DNA of 46,877 nucleotides from a virus. The DNA is taken from positions 1 through 46,877 of the IMG/VR virus record IMGVR_UViG_3300030419_007776, one strand, 5' to 3'. A program made the translations under genes and the position numbers. The notes beneath the pieces are model-generated. The model did not search any database and was not told the DNA's origin. It saw only the letters and a program-made list of their open reading frames with translations. Positions 23,859 through 31,925 of this stretch are shown piece after piece (position 1 is the first letter of the stretch; every line of letters starts with the position of its first letter).

Positions 23859-24746
23859 ATGAAGATTTATATAGCCTATGAAACAACCAATAGCCCACAT
23901 GGCGGAGGAAACCAATTTCTACGAGCACTCAAGGAGCAGTTTAAAAAATATAATTTGTACATCGATTCCCCTATTGAAGCCGACGTTATACTCTTCAATA
24001 GCCATCAAAATTATGGTGCGGTCCTAAACCTTAAAAGCAAGTTCCCAGACAAGTGTTTCATACACAGGGTTGATGGCCCAATGAGGTTGTATAACAATAT
24101 GAGCGACACAAGAGATGATATTGTGTATCAGTTGAATAATAGAGTTGCAGACGGTACAGTATTTCAAAGCACTTGGTCTAAGGTTCAAAACTTTGAACTT
24201 GGCATGCACCAGGGTAAGTTTTCCACAGTAATACAAAACTCAGTAGACACTGCAATATTCAATTCTTCTGGCGCAAACAAACGTGAAAAAACTAGATTAA
24301 TTTCAACAAGTTTCTCACCAAACTATCGCAAAGGACACAAGTACTATCAATTCTTAGATGAGCATTTAGACTTTGAAAAATATGAATATGTTTTTGTGGG
24401 TAAAAGCCCAATTGGTTATACAAATATTAAAATGCTGGGGTGTTTAGATTCTCATGGTGTTGCTAACGAGTTAAAAAACAGCTGCATGTACATAACTGCT
24501 AGTGAGAATGACCCTTGTTCAAATTCACTACTGGAAGCCATCGCGTGCGGCCTGCCAATTCTAGCCCTGAATAGCGGAGGACACCCAGAGATTGTAAGAA
24601 ATAACAATAGCCTCTTTAACAATGAAGAGGAATTATTGAATAAAATAGGTAAGTTAGTGAATTTTAATGCAACTGTGAGTATTGACACAATGGAGGCAGT
24701 CTCACAAAAATATTTAAATTTTTTTAAGGAGGTGTTACATGCTTAA
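23859..24746 (+). CDS. Glycosyltransferase, GT4-like
   Basis: 295 aa. YIAYETTNSPHGGGNQFLRA is a GT4-type N-terminal loop with glycine cluster. CFIHRVDGPMRLYN in the middle holds a His/Asp pair often near the active site. SENDPCSNSLLEAIACGLPI is the donor motif with a good acidic-x7-Glu match, followed by SGGHPEIVRNNNSLF. It overlaps the following kinase-like gene by 8 bases, and that gene has an AAGGAGGTG ribosome site inside this one. Probably adds one sugar of the glycan. Confidence 0.85.
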   Translation: MKIYIAYETTNSPHGGGNQFLRALKEQFKKYNLYIDSPIEADVILFNSHQNYGAVLNLKSKFPDKCFIHRVDGPMRLYNNMSDTRDDIVYQLNNRVADGTVFQSTWSKVQNFELGMHQGKFSTVIQNSVDTAIFNSSGANKREKTRLISTSFSPNYRKGHKYYQFLDEHLDFEKYEYVFVGKSPIGYTNIKMLGCLDSHGVANELKNSCMYITASENDPCSNSLLEAIACGLPILALNSGGHPEIVRNNNSLFNNEEELLNKIGKLVNFNATVSIDTMEAVSQKYLNFFKEVLHA

Positions 24747-25389
24747 TAACGCTGATCTTCACGAGACGATGCACTCAAAACAGCTTCTTTTAAGAACACA
24801 TCATCAAAAAAGGGAAAGAGCTGGGTATTACGACGAACAATATTTTTATAAGGTCTGGGTTCCAAACTGGGAGCACGCAAAGGTTAGCAGGCATGTGTTT
24901 GAGGTGGGGTACTACGATCTAGAAATAGTACCAGCGTTTAGGTGCTTTTTAACACACGAGGGTCTGGATAGGGGCTATATTATGCACCTCGGTCAGGTTA
25001 TTGGAGGCAGCGCCGATAATTGGGATAGATTGGTAAATAACACAACAAAAGAGCAGAGAATAAAGTTCATTAAGACAATTTTTGAAAGAGCAATGGTCCA
25101 CGAAAGTATTGTTTCTGATATGGCACCGTCAAACGTTATCTTGTACGATGGTAAGATTTCTTTAATTGATTTGGAAGCTCACGCAAGTTTTAATTGGCTT
25201 TTTAAACAACAGCCAAAGATCTGGGAAGCCCAGAGTAGAAACATGAATAAGGTTCCCTCTCCACTGTGGAGGGATATGAGCAAATATTTGTTGTCATATT
25301 TGGATCAATGTGTTGGCATAAAGTACGACAAAAAATTAGATTGCGTTGATAATCTTGCAGAAGTAAATGACATATTGAGGGGTTTGTGA
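24739..25389 (+). CDS. Kinase-like fold protein
   Basis: 216 aa. HESIVSDMAPSNVILYDGKI (about 118-137) resembles a protein-kinase-like catalytic loop ('H-x-D-x-x-x-x-N'), with SDMAPSN replacing HRDLxxxN, and SLIDLEAHASF is where DFG would be (IDLE, as in LPS and aminoglycoside kinases). The N-lobe is short, with no clear glycine-rich loop, so nucleotide binding needs testing. Sugar or LPS-core kinases of the WaaP/APH type occur in such clusters. A strong AAGGAGGTG ribosome site lies before the ATG. Call moderate. Confidence 0.6.
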   Translation: MLNNADLHETMHSKQLLLRTHHQKRERAGYYDEQYFYKVWVPNWEHAKVSRHVFEVGYYDLEIVPAFRCFLTHEGLDRGYIMHLGQVIGGSADNWDRLVNNTTKEQRIKFIKTIFERAMVHESIVSDMAPSNVILYDGKISLIDLEAHASFNWLFKQQPKIWEAQSRNMNKVPSPLWRDMSKYLLSYLDQCVGIKYDKKLDCVDNLAEVNDILRGL

Positions 25390-26522
25390 TGTACGCCTTT
25401 TATGCTTTTGGTGTCACTGACTTACAGGATATGATACCAATTTTACTTTCATCTCTCAAACAAGGTAAAAAGTGTTGGCTCTGTTTTTTTGATAACTTGC
25501 TAGTAAAGAAGCAATTTTATTATTACGACAATAAAGAGGTTGTGGGGTTTATACAACAAATCTGCACAAATAACAATTTGCCCGTGCCGCACATCGATTT
25601 TTTCTTAACAGAGGATAAGGATAGGTTCAGCGCCCAATACGCAAAGAACAAACCAGAAATAGTGTTTATACAAAACATTGTTCACAAAAGTATTTCTTGG
25701 TATCCAACGGCTAAAAATTCCAAAGTAATTCACTTGGCATGGCACAAAGATGGCGCGCGCCACATATGTTCTTCGCCATATGACATTTCGATGAATGTTC
25801 TTAGAAAAGAAGTGGATTTGGAGTATTATGGTGTCAGCGGTATACAAAATATACCCGACTGGTATTCTCATCGCATTAGTGATAAGCAAAAATTAATAGA
25901 GGCACCAACAGAATATTTTGGCAATTTTAGATTGGAGCATCTGCGGTATAAACCAGTTAGCAATTCCCTACCCACTGAGGAGATGTTAAATTCTAAAAGC
26001 GGCACTTGTTTTATAGTTGAATCTCATTTGAGAAACGATCTAACATTCCGAAAGGAGACTGGCCGCTTTGTTGATGAAATACTTGATTTTTTTCATAGTA
26101 ATAATTTTTATATTGTTTGGAAAGCTCGTGAAAAAGGTTTCCCAAAACAAAAGTGGTGTAGTCCTTTGGATGTGTCCACTAAAAAGCCTGATTTTATAAT
26201 TGATAAAGATTTAAATTTCCCATCCTCCTTGATCTATCTGCCTTTGGTATCTGACATATGCTTAACAATAAATTCAACAAATGCAATCTTTGATATGCAA
26301 GAGGTTAACAGCAATTCCTATGTGGTACACCCTACTGTCTTGTCAAATGCAGAAGCTGATAGGTTTAAGAAAAGATTTTACGGTCATGTAAAAAGAATAC
26401 ACTTTAAATCTAATAGTCAATGGGATATACTTGAGTCTACAATGAACAATAAGACGACACCCCAGCCGTTGCCGGACGTGCCCGCATCAAGTTTGTTATT
26501 ATCTAGTTTGCAAGACAGGTAG
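25389..26522 (+). CDS. GT-B/TagF-like transferase
   Basis: 377 aa from the ATG at 25389, which overlaps the upstream stop; a GTG at 25386 is possible. The C-terminal half has FYIVWKAREKGFP and LPLVSDICLTINSTNAIFDM, which recall the 'D-x-h-I-s-D-Y-S-S-x-h-F-D' region of CDP-glycerol glycerophosphotransferases and related GT-B enzymes. The N-terminal half is less clear (VIHLAWHKDGARHICSS may contact the acceptor). It probably transfers a sugar or glycerol-phosphate unit. Homology is distant. Confidence 0.55.
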   Translation: MYAFYAFGVTDLQDMIPILLSSLKQGKKCWLCFFDNLLVKKQFYYYDNKEVVGFIQQICTNNNLPVPHIDFFLTEDKDRFSAQYAKNKPEIVFIQNIVHKSISWYPTAKNSKVIHLAWHKDGARHICSSPYDISMNVLRKEVDLEYYGVSGIQNIPDWYSHRISDKQKLIEAPTEYFGNFRLEHLRYKPVSNSLPTEEMLNSKSGTCFIVESHLRNDLTFRKETGRFVDEILDFFHSNNFYIVWKAREKGFPKQKWCSPLDVSTKKPDFIIDKDLNFPSSLIYLPLVSDICLTINSTNAIFDMQEVNSNSYVVHPTVLSNAEADRFKKRFYGHVKRIHFKSNSQWDILESTMNNKTTPQPLPDVPASSLLLSSLQDR

Positions 26523-26525
26523 GAT

Positions 26526-27494
26526 ATGGATGCTTTAAATATTGAAAAATTAAGTGACAGATTTTATGAGGTGATAAGTTCACCAGAATGGAAAGAGTTT
26601 CAAGAAAAATTTAATAACTGTGATGACATTTACGTACTTGGCCATGGAGGAAATTTAGCTGTTGCTGATCACACGGCAATTGATATTACTCGGTTGTCAG
26701 GCGGGCAAAAGAATGCGATGTGCCCAGGTAGTGCCACTGTTGCGACATCATTAATTAACGACACAGATTTCGACCAGTGGATGGTTGATTGGTTGCGCGT
26801 TAGAACAGCTGTAAGAACAGAACAACAAATTAAAAAATCACTAGTTTATGGCATATCGTCCTCTGGTCGCTCGACAGACGTACTTAAAGCTCTTCAATGG
26901 GGCAGTGCAAATGGAATGCAGACGGTGTTGATCACTGGTCAGCCTATGGTAGGTAAGGTACCGGGATTAACTTCTGTTGTTTTGGGCACTGAATACTATC
27001 ACACGACAGAGGTGCTAACTTTGTTGTTACAATATCAGCTTACTCATGGCTCTGGTAGAGAGTGTCCTCCGATTGGCAAAAACACACCCGAGGAACTTGA
27101 GAGACTAAACTGGCGTGGCAACAAAATCCGAGAACACTCTTACCCAGACGAGGTAGTCAATATTGGCGTGGATTTTGATGGCGTGATTCACAAGTGTTCT
27201 AAGGGATATCACGACGGCACCATCTACGATGAACCAGTCGATGGTGTGGCAGATGCATTAAAGCAGCTTTCAAGCAAGTATACGATTGTGGTTTATACGT
27301 GCAAAGCAAAAAAAGATCGCGGCCTTGTGGACGGAAAAACTGGAACAGAACTGGTTTGGCAATGGTTGGAGAAGCACGACTTGGCACAATATGTTAACAA
27401 GGTAACAGCAGAGAAGCCAAGGGCGTGCTACTACATTGATGACAAAGCAGTTAAGTTTACTGACTGGAAGCAGGTGTTGGAGGAGGTAGAGTAA
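26526..27494 (+). CDS. SIS isomerase-HAD phosphatase fusion (GmhA/GmhB-like)
   Basis: 322 aa. Residues 1-195 are a SIS domain (YVLGHGGNLAVADHTAID, then YGISSSGRSTDVLKALQWG), like sedoheptulose-7-phosphate isomerase GmhA. Residues 210-322 are a HAD-type phosphatase (NIGVDFDGVIHKC with the nucleophile Asp near 216, VVYTCKAKKD, then CYYIDDKAVKF). In ADP- and GDP-heptose pathways the isomerase and the later phosphatase are normally separate proteins. The fusion suggests manno-heptose synthesis for the glycan. Other sugar phosphates are possible, because the HAD part is also similar to the separate HAD protein at 29179. Confidence 0.8.
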   Translation: MDALNIEKLSDRFYEVISSPEWKEFQEKFNNCDDIYVLGHGGNLAVADHTAIDITRLSGGQKNAMCPGSATVATSLINDTDFDQWMVDWLRVRTAVRTEQQIKKSLVYGISSSGRSTDVLKALQWGSANGMQTVLITGQPMVGKVPGLTSVVLGTEYYHTTEVLTLLLQYQLTHGSGRECPPIGKNTPEELERLNWRGNKIREHSYPDEVVNIGVDFDGVIHKCSKGYHDGTIYDEPVDGVADALKQLSSKYTIVVYTCKAKKDRGLVDGKTGTELVWQWLEKHDLAQYVNKVTAEKPRACYYIDDKAVKFTDWKQVLEEVE

Positions 27495-27495
27495 G

Positions 27496-28149
27496 TTGTC
27501 CTTAAAGGCACTCATACCTGTACGAGCTGGCTCACAAAGGGTTATAAATAAAAATGTTAGATCTTTTGCTGGCTCAAACTTGTTGGAGATAAAGATAAAT
27601 CAGTTAAAGTTGGTTCCTGACATTGATGAGATTTATGTTAGCTCAGATTGCAGGAATATGCTTGATATAGCTGAAAAAAACAACGTCACTGCACTAGAAC
27701 GAGATCCGACATTTGCCACTAGCGATGTTCCCATGAATAATGTATATGAATATTTGGCAAAAGAGATTGATTGTGAGCATGTTTTGTATACCAATGCAAC
27801 AAGCCCACTAACTGAAATATCCACCTATCGCAGTTGTATTGAAAAATACCTCTCTTTAACTGAGTATGAATCTTTGAATACAGTTACCTCGTTAAAGGAG
27901 AATCTGTGGTTGGACGGCAAGCCGATAAATTACGATCCAGATAACCACCCCAGGTCACAGGATTTGCCTAACATAGTTTTTTTAAATTTTGCAATCAATA
28001 TCATACCAAGGGATCTTATGATTTCTAGACGAAACATAGTGGGAAAAAAATTCTACCCTTATCTGTTGAATAAGACCGAATCGATTGACATTGACGATGA
28101 GGATGACTTTATCATAGCGGAAGCTGTTTATAATGCAAAAAAACGTTAA
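27496..28149 (+). CDS. CMP-sugar synthetase-like cytidylyltransferase (NeuA/KdsB type)
   Basis: 217 aa from a TTG at 27496, well supported by AGGAGG at 27481-27486 with nine bases of spacing. LIPVRAGSQRVINKNVRSF (residues 5-23) is the nucleotide-binding signature of acylneuraminate-type cytidylyltransferases. EIYVSSDCRNMLDIAE and ERDPTFATSDVPMNNVYEY follow in order, and HVLYTNATSPLTEISTYR contains the conserved N/Q-x-T-S-P-L site. Family members activate sialic, pseudaminic, legionaminic or Kdo-like acids with CTP. No matching sugar-acid synthase is present in the window, so the substrate is open. Confidence 0.85.
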   Translation: MSLKALIPVRAGSQRVINKNVRSFAGSNLLEIKINQLKLVPDIDEIYVSSDCRNMLDIAEKNNVTALERDPTFATSDVPMNNVYEYLAKEIDCEHVLYTNATSPLTEISTYRSCIEKYLSLTEYESLNTVTSLKENLWLDGKPINYDPDNHPRSQDLPNIVFLNFAINIIPRDLMISRRNIVGKKFYPYLLNKTESIDIDDEDDFIIAEAVYNAKKR

Positions 28150-29182
28150 TGTTTTGTTGGCTTTTTGTGGTAGCTTGGCCACTGGTCCCAACTTGATTTC
28201 TCTTCTTAAACAAATTAACAATAGAAGTGTTAGAGTCGTTGGTATCGATTTAAACCATGACTGTGCCGGTAGATATTTAGTTGATGAATTTTATAAGTGC
28301 CCTGATGATAAAGAACAGTTTGTGCAATTTGTCAAAAAGATATGTCTTAAAGAAAAGATAGACATCATATTGTGCACATCTACGGAGAATTCGTTGTTGC
28401 CGTTGAAAAGAAACGAAGAGGAGTTTGAGAAGATTGGCGTGAAGATTCCAGGCTCCTCGTATGAAAAAATTAGTTTAGTTAGTGACAAGGGCACTCTATT
28501 GCAACAATTGTCTAGATCTGGTCTGCCAACAGCACAGTTCAAAACACCGAGAACTATAAAAGAATTTAACGATTCTCTTAAACAATTGGGATACCCAGAC
28601 AAACTGGTGGTTGTAAAGCCAAGGGTCGCTTCTGGTAATCGGGGTTTTAAAATATTAAAAAATGATCACAAAGTGACCTATAAAGATATGAATTCTAAGT
28701 TCAACGCTATGAAGCCATATATCACGGCGGAACAATATATGGATATTGTAAGTTCAGAGGAGATTTTCCCAGAGCTAGTGTTAATGGAGTACTTGCCTGG
28801 ACAAGATTATTCTGTCTATTGTTTAGCAAAAGAAGGAAGGGCACAAGTTGTAATTCCCTTTAAGCGCCTTAAACCTAGCGCAGGTGTTTCTTACATAAGT
28901 CAAGTTGATATGCGTGCAGATGTAATTGAGTTGGCAAGACAGGCCATTGAGTATTTTGGGCTTGAATGGAATATCAATATTCAAATGAGAATTTCTGCCG
29001 CAGGTATTCCATTGATATATGAGATTAATCCAAGATTAGCTGGGTCTATAACTTTAACAGCCGCAGCTAATTGTAATTTAGTTGAGCATGGGATTAATCA
29101 AGTGTTGGGGGAACAACAACTCTTGCCGCCCCCAAATGATAAGACTAAAATGTATCGGTATTTGACAGAGTTGTTTGTATGA
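28133..29182 (+). CDS. ATP-grasp ligase-like protein (CarB-like)
   Basis: 349 aa. VVVKPRVASGNRGFKIL (about 160-176) is the ATP-binding loop, EINPRLAGSITLTAAANC near the C-terminus is the metal-binding 'E-x-N-x-R' motif, and VLMEYLPGQDYSVYC fits the central ATP-grasp strand. An N-terminal preATP-grasp domain is indicated by LLAFCGSLATGPNLISLL. Such CarB/PylC-like ligases are often next to cytidylyltransferase and HAD genes in polysaccharide clusters, as here. It probably joins an amino acid or other acyl group to a sugar. It overlaps its upstream neighbour by 17 bases. Confidence 0.82.
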   Translation: MQKNVNVLLAFCGSLATGPNLISLLKQINNRSVRVVGIDLNHDCAGRYLVDEFYKCPDDKEQFVQFVKKICLKEKIDIILCTSTENSLLPLKRNEEEFEKIGVKIPGSSYEKISLVSDKGTLLQQLSRSGLPTAQFKTPRTIKEFNDSLKQLGYPDKLVVVKPRVASGNRGFKILKNDHKVTYKDMNSKFNAMKPYITAEQYMDIVSSEEIFPELVLMEYLPGQDYSVYCLAKEGRAQVVIPFKRLKPSAGVSYISQVDMRADVIELARQAIEYFGLEWNINIQMRISAAGIPLIYEINPRLAGSITLTAAANCNLVEHGINQVLGEQQLLPPPNDKTKMYRYLTELFV

Positions 29183-29496
29183 ATGAAAGAATTTTTTGTT
29201 TTGATATTGATGGCACCCTTTGTACGAAAGATTGTAAATACGAGGAGGCCCAACCGTTCTTAGACGTGATACGTCATTTAAATCATTTGTATGATTCTGG
29301 AAATAAGATAATAGTCATGACTGCAAGAGGTGCTTGTTCAGGTCTTGACTGGACTGATTTTACTGAGAAACAGTTAAATGACTGGGGTGTGAAATATCAT
29401 GAATTAGTCATGAATAAGAAGCCGCACGCCCACGTTTTTGTAGACGACCGTGCAGTTAATATTGAACAGTGGAAGCTGATTCATAATTTGGGGTAA
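29179..29496 (+). CDS. HAD-family phosphatase, capsule type
   Basis: 105 aa, ATGA overlap with the previous gene. RIFCFDIDGTLCTKDCKYEE (residues 4-23) has the DxDGT nucleophile motif, KIIVMTARGACSGLDW supplies the motif II Thr, and HVFVDDRAVNIEQWK carries the DD pair. This short HAD without a cap domain resembles the capsule-biosynthesis phosphatase group. It may dephosphorylate a sugar phosphate. Its core resembles the C-terminal half of the SIS-HAD fusion at 26526. Confidence 0.82.
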   Translation: MNERIFCFDIDGTLCTKDCKYEEAQPFLDVIRHLNHLYDSGNKIIVMTARGACSGLDWTDFTEKQLNDWGVKYHELVMNKKPHAHVFVDDRAVNIEQWKLIHNLG

Positions 29497-29498
29497 AA

Positions 29499-30122
29499 AT
29501 GTTTAATAAATCAAAGATGAACATCTTGGCGCTTTCTCCGCACGCCGATGATATTGAGCTTGGCTGTGGTGCTACTTTGTCAAGGCTTAAACAACAGGGG
29601 GCAAATATTTTTGTTGTCAATTTCTCTCTTCAAACAAATGGGCAAGAGGAATTGCGAGAAGTGGTTACCAAAGAATTTAAACAGTCAATGGAGATTCTAG
29701 GTGCGGAGTATGAAATGTTGGATTTGCCATGTAGGAGGCTACCATCACATAGGCAAGAGATATTAGAATATTTAATTAAACTATCCCGCACTCGTGATTT
29801 TGATGTAGTGTTTTGTCATTCAACCTTCGATCAACATCAGGACCATCAAACAGTGCAGACAGAAGCATTTAGAGCTTTTAAAAACAAAACAATTTTGGGA
29901 TACGAGCTACCTTGGAATTGCCCTCAGTTTAGCACAGATTTTTTTGTGTCCTTGGAGAACAAGCATCTCAATAAAAAAGTTGAAATGATAGACTGTTATA
30001 AATCTCAATCACACAGGGTGTATATGTGCAAGGGCTATGTATATGATATTGCGCGGACGAGAGGTCTCCAGATTCAAAAAAGATATGCAGAGTGTTTCCA
30101 AGTGATAAGGGGGGTAATTTAA
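29499..30122 (+). CDS. PIG-L (LmbE-like) deacetylase
   Basis: 207 aa. ILALSPHADDIELGCGATLS (about 7-26) is the PIG-L zinc site (P-H-x-D-D), and TFDQHQDHQTVQTEAFRAF (about 109-127) carries the second His motif (H-x-x-H). Family members deacetylate N-acetylglucosaminyl groups or similar amides with zinc. Here it probably frees an amino sugar for acylation or N-modification. The gap to the HAD gene is 2 bases. The 3' end is close to the next SDR gene. Confidence 0.85.
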   Translation: MFNKSKMNILALSPHADDIELGCGATLSRLKQQGANIFVVNFSLQTNGQEELREVVTKEFKQSMEILGAEYEMLDLPCRRLPSHRQEILEYLIKLSRTRDFDVVFCHSTFDQHQDHQTVQTEAFRAFKNKTILGYELPWNCPQFSTDFFVSLENKHLNKKVEMIDCYKSQSHRVYMCKGYVYDIARTRGLQIQKRYAECFQVIRGVI

Positions 30123-30130
30123 TTAAGACT

Positions 30131-31135
30131 ATGGACGTAGCCAATAAGAAAGTGTTAGTTACAGGTGGGTCTGGCTTTGTTGGTAGTCACCTTTGTGAAA
30201 GATTGGTTAGCCTTGGTGCTGATGTTGTTATACTTGATAATTTTTCGACTGGAAAATTAGAAAATATTAAGGCAATACAAAATCAAATACAGGTATACGA
30301 GGGGCAGGTAGAGGATTTTGATTCAGTAAACAAGGCAACCAGTGGGTGCGACTATGTGTTTCACTTAGCATATCCGTATGGGGTTCAAGGTAGAGGACTA
30401 AAACAACAATATGTTGAGGATGGCGTCGTCGGTACCTTTAATGTATTGAAGTCTGCTGTTGAAAATAAAGTTAACACTGTCATTAACGTTTCCTCTGTGG
30501 CAGCTTATGGTCTATGTGAGAACACTTTACTTAGTGAACAACAAATTGGTATACCATTCTTGCCATATGGAGTTACAAAATTATCGGGAGAGTTGTATTG
30601 TAAGGCATTTTCAAAGATGTATGGATTAAAAACGGCTAGTCTACGATACTTTTATGTTTTTGGTGAAAGATACGCTACGTTTGACCACAGTGCCTTGGTG
30701 AAGTTTATGGAATGTGTTGTAAACGGATCTGCTATTACTATTTTTGGAGATGGGACGCAAATTAGAGATTATACCTATATTTCTGATGTTGTAGATGGCA
30801 CTCTAGCGTCATTAGATTGTCCTAATTTAGATGGCAACGTGTATAATATCGGAAAAGGATACGGGCACACAATTCTTCAACTAGCTCAAAGCGTAATTCA
30901 ATGTAGCGGTGTAGAAACAGAAGTTGAATTTAATAGTGGAGAACAAAGGTACGCTGATGAGTATTGTAAGATACCATCCGGGCTAACAAGAAAACTGAAT
31001 GGCCATTGGGTTGACGATAGAAATTATGTTGCAGACATATCAAAGGCAAGTAGACACATTGGATATCAACCAAAGATTGAATTACACGATGGTATTAATA
31101 AAACTTTAAATTGGATGGAGAAACAAAAGAAATGA
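30131..31135 (+). CDS. NAD-dependent sugar-nucleotide epimerase/dehydratase (SDR)
   Basis: 334 aa from ATG at 30131; a GTG at 30092 would give 13 more residues. KKVLVTGGSGFVGSHLCERL (residues 6-25) is the Rossmann glycine motif of extended SDRs. The YxxxK pair is in PYGVTKLSGELYCKAF, and NVSSVAAYG supplies the Ser. LRYFYVFG and the TYISDVVDGTLASL segment are typical of UDP-glucose 4-epimerase relatives. It probably alters an NDP-sugar at C4. AAGGGGGG is upstream but rather distant (about 16 bases). Confidence 0.85.
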   Translation: MDVANKKVLVTGGSGFVGSHLCERLVSLGADVVILDNFSTGKLENIKAIQNQIQVYEGQVEDFDSVNKATSGCDYVFHLAYPYGVQGRGLKQQYVEDGVVGTFNVLKSAVENKVNTVINVSSVAAYGLCENTLLSEQQIGIPFLPYGVTKLSGELYCKAFSKMYGLKTASLRYFYVFGERYATFDHSALVKFMECVVNGSAITIFGDGTQIRDYTYISDVVDGTLASLDCPNLDGNVYNIGKGYGHTILQLAQSVIQCSGVETEVEFNSGEQRYADEYCKIPSGLTRKLNGHWVDDRNYVADISKASRHIGYQPKIELHDGINKTLNWMEKQKK

Positions 31136-31848
31136 AGAAGGTGGTAGCATATACAGCAATTATAAATCCAAAAGAGCCGTTCGGAATCACAGACAACATC
31201 GATAGTTTGAGGATGAAATCATCAAATCTAAAAGTGGATTGCATTTGTTTTACGAACAACCCAGAGATGGAAAGCACACCAGACTGTAAGATAATTCATG
31301 TTCCTAGTGGCGACGACGCTTGTAGGGTGGCTAAGGAAATAAAGTTTTTCCCTCATAGGTTTTTACCTGAAGAATATGACGCGAGTATCTGGATTGATGG
31401 AAAAATGAATGCAATGAAAAGGCTGGATAAGATTTCAAAAGAATTGTTGAGCACTGGTGTTTTCTTTGCAAAGAAGCACGATAAGAGAAAGTGTGTATAT
31501 ACCGAGGCAGCCAAGGCCGCCGCCGACAATAAAGACAATCCAGAAGTAATAAGTCGTCAGGTTGAAAAATACAAAAAAGAGGGATACCCAGAAAACAATG
31601 GCTTAATAGCGTCTGGGATAATTTTTCGTAAACATAAAGATGAACACTTAATAGAATGCCAAGAAGCATGGTGGCAAGAAGTCACAAACCATAGCAGGCG
31701 TGACCAAATTAGTTTTCCATACGCTGCTTGGAAAACAAACTTTTCGTATGACTTGATTCCACATAAATACAGCGGCGATAACTGGTTGCCATATTTTCTA
31801 GCATGGGGTCACAGAATAAAAGGAAATAGAAAAACTAGACGCTATTAA
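31132..31848 (+). CDS. DUF616 (TOD1/MUCI70-type) glycosyltransferase-like protein
   Basis: 238 aa, ATGA overlap with the SDR. KKVVAYTAIINPKEPFGITD at the start, FLPEEYDASIWIDGKMNA (DxG-type, in the middle) and NNGLIASGIIFRKHKDEHLI followed by RRDQISFPYAAWKTN fit the DUF616 glycosyltransferase pattern found in eukaryotic and bacterial cell wall enzymes. GT-A-like; the DGK may stand in for DxD. This domain is uncommon in phages to my knowledge. A short promoter-like gap follows the gene. Confidence 0.7.
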   Translation: MKKVVAYTAIINPKEPFGITDNIDSLRMKSSNLKVDCICFTNNPEMESTPDCKIIHVPSGDDACRVAKEIKFFPHRFLPEEYDASIWIDGKMNAMKRLDKISKELLSTGVFFAKKHDKRKCVYTEAAKAAADNKDNPEVISRQVEKYKKEGYPENNGLIASGIIFRKHKDEHLIECQEAWWQEVTNHSRRDQISFPYAAWKTNFSYDLIPHKYSGDNWLPYFLAWGHRIKGNRKTRRY

Positions 31849-31861
31849 ATTTACAAATTTC

Positions 31862-31889
31862 TTTAATTTTTTTAAAAACGTGTTAATAT
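31862..31889 (+). promoter_or_regulatory. Possible internal promoter in the sugar cluster
   Basis: TGTTAATAT at 31881-31889 resembles an extended -10 (TG-N-TAATAT); a poor -35 (CTTTAA) lies 17 bases upstream. It is in the largest gap of the cluster (31849-31925), before the SDR at 31926, which has GGAGG at 31916-31920. The AT-rich setting makes chance matches likely. Confidence 0.3.
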
Positions 31890-31925
31890 CACTTGTGTTT
31901 GTTACTGACGACAATGGAGGGAAGT

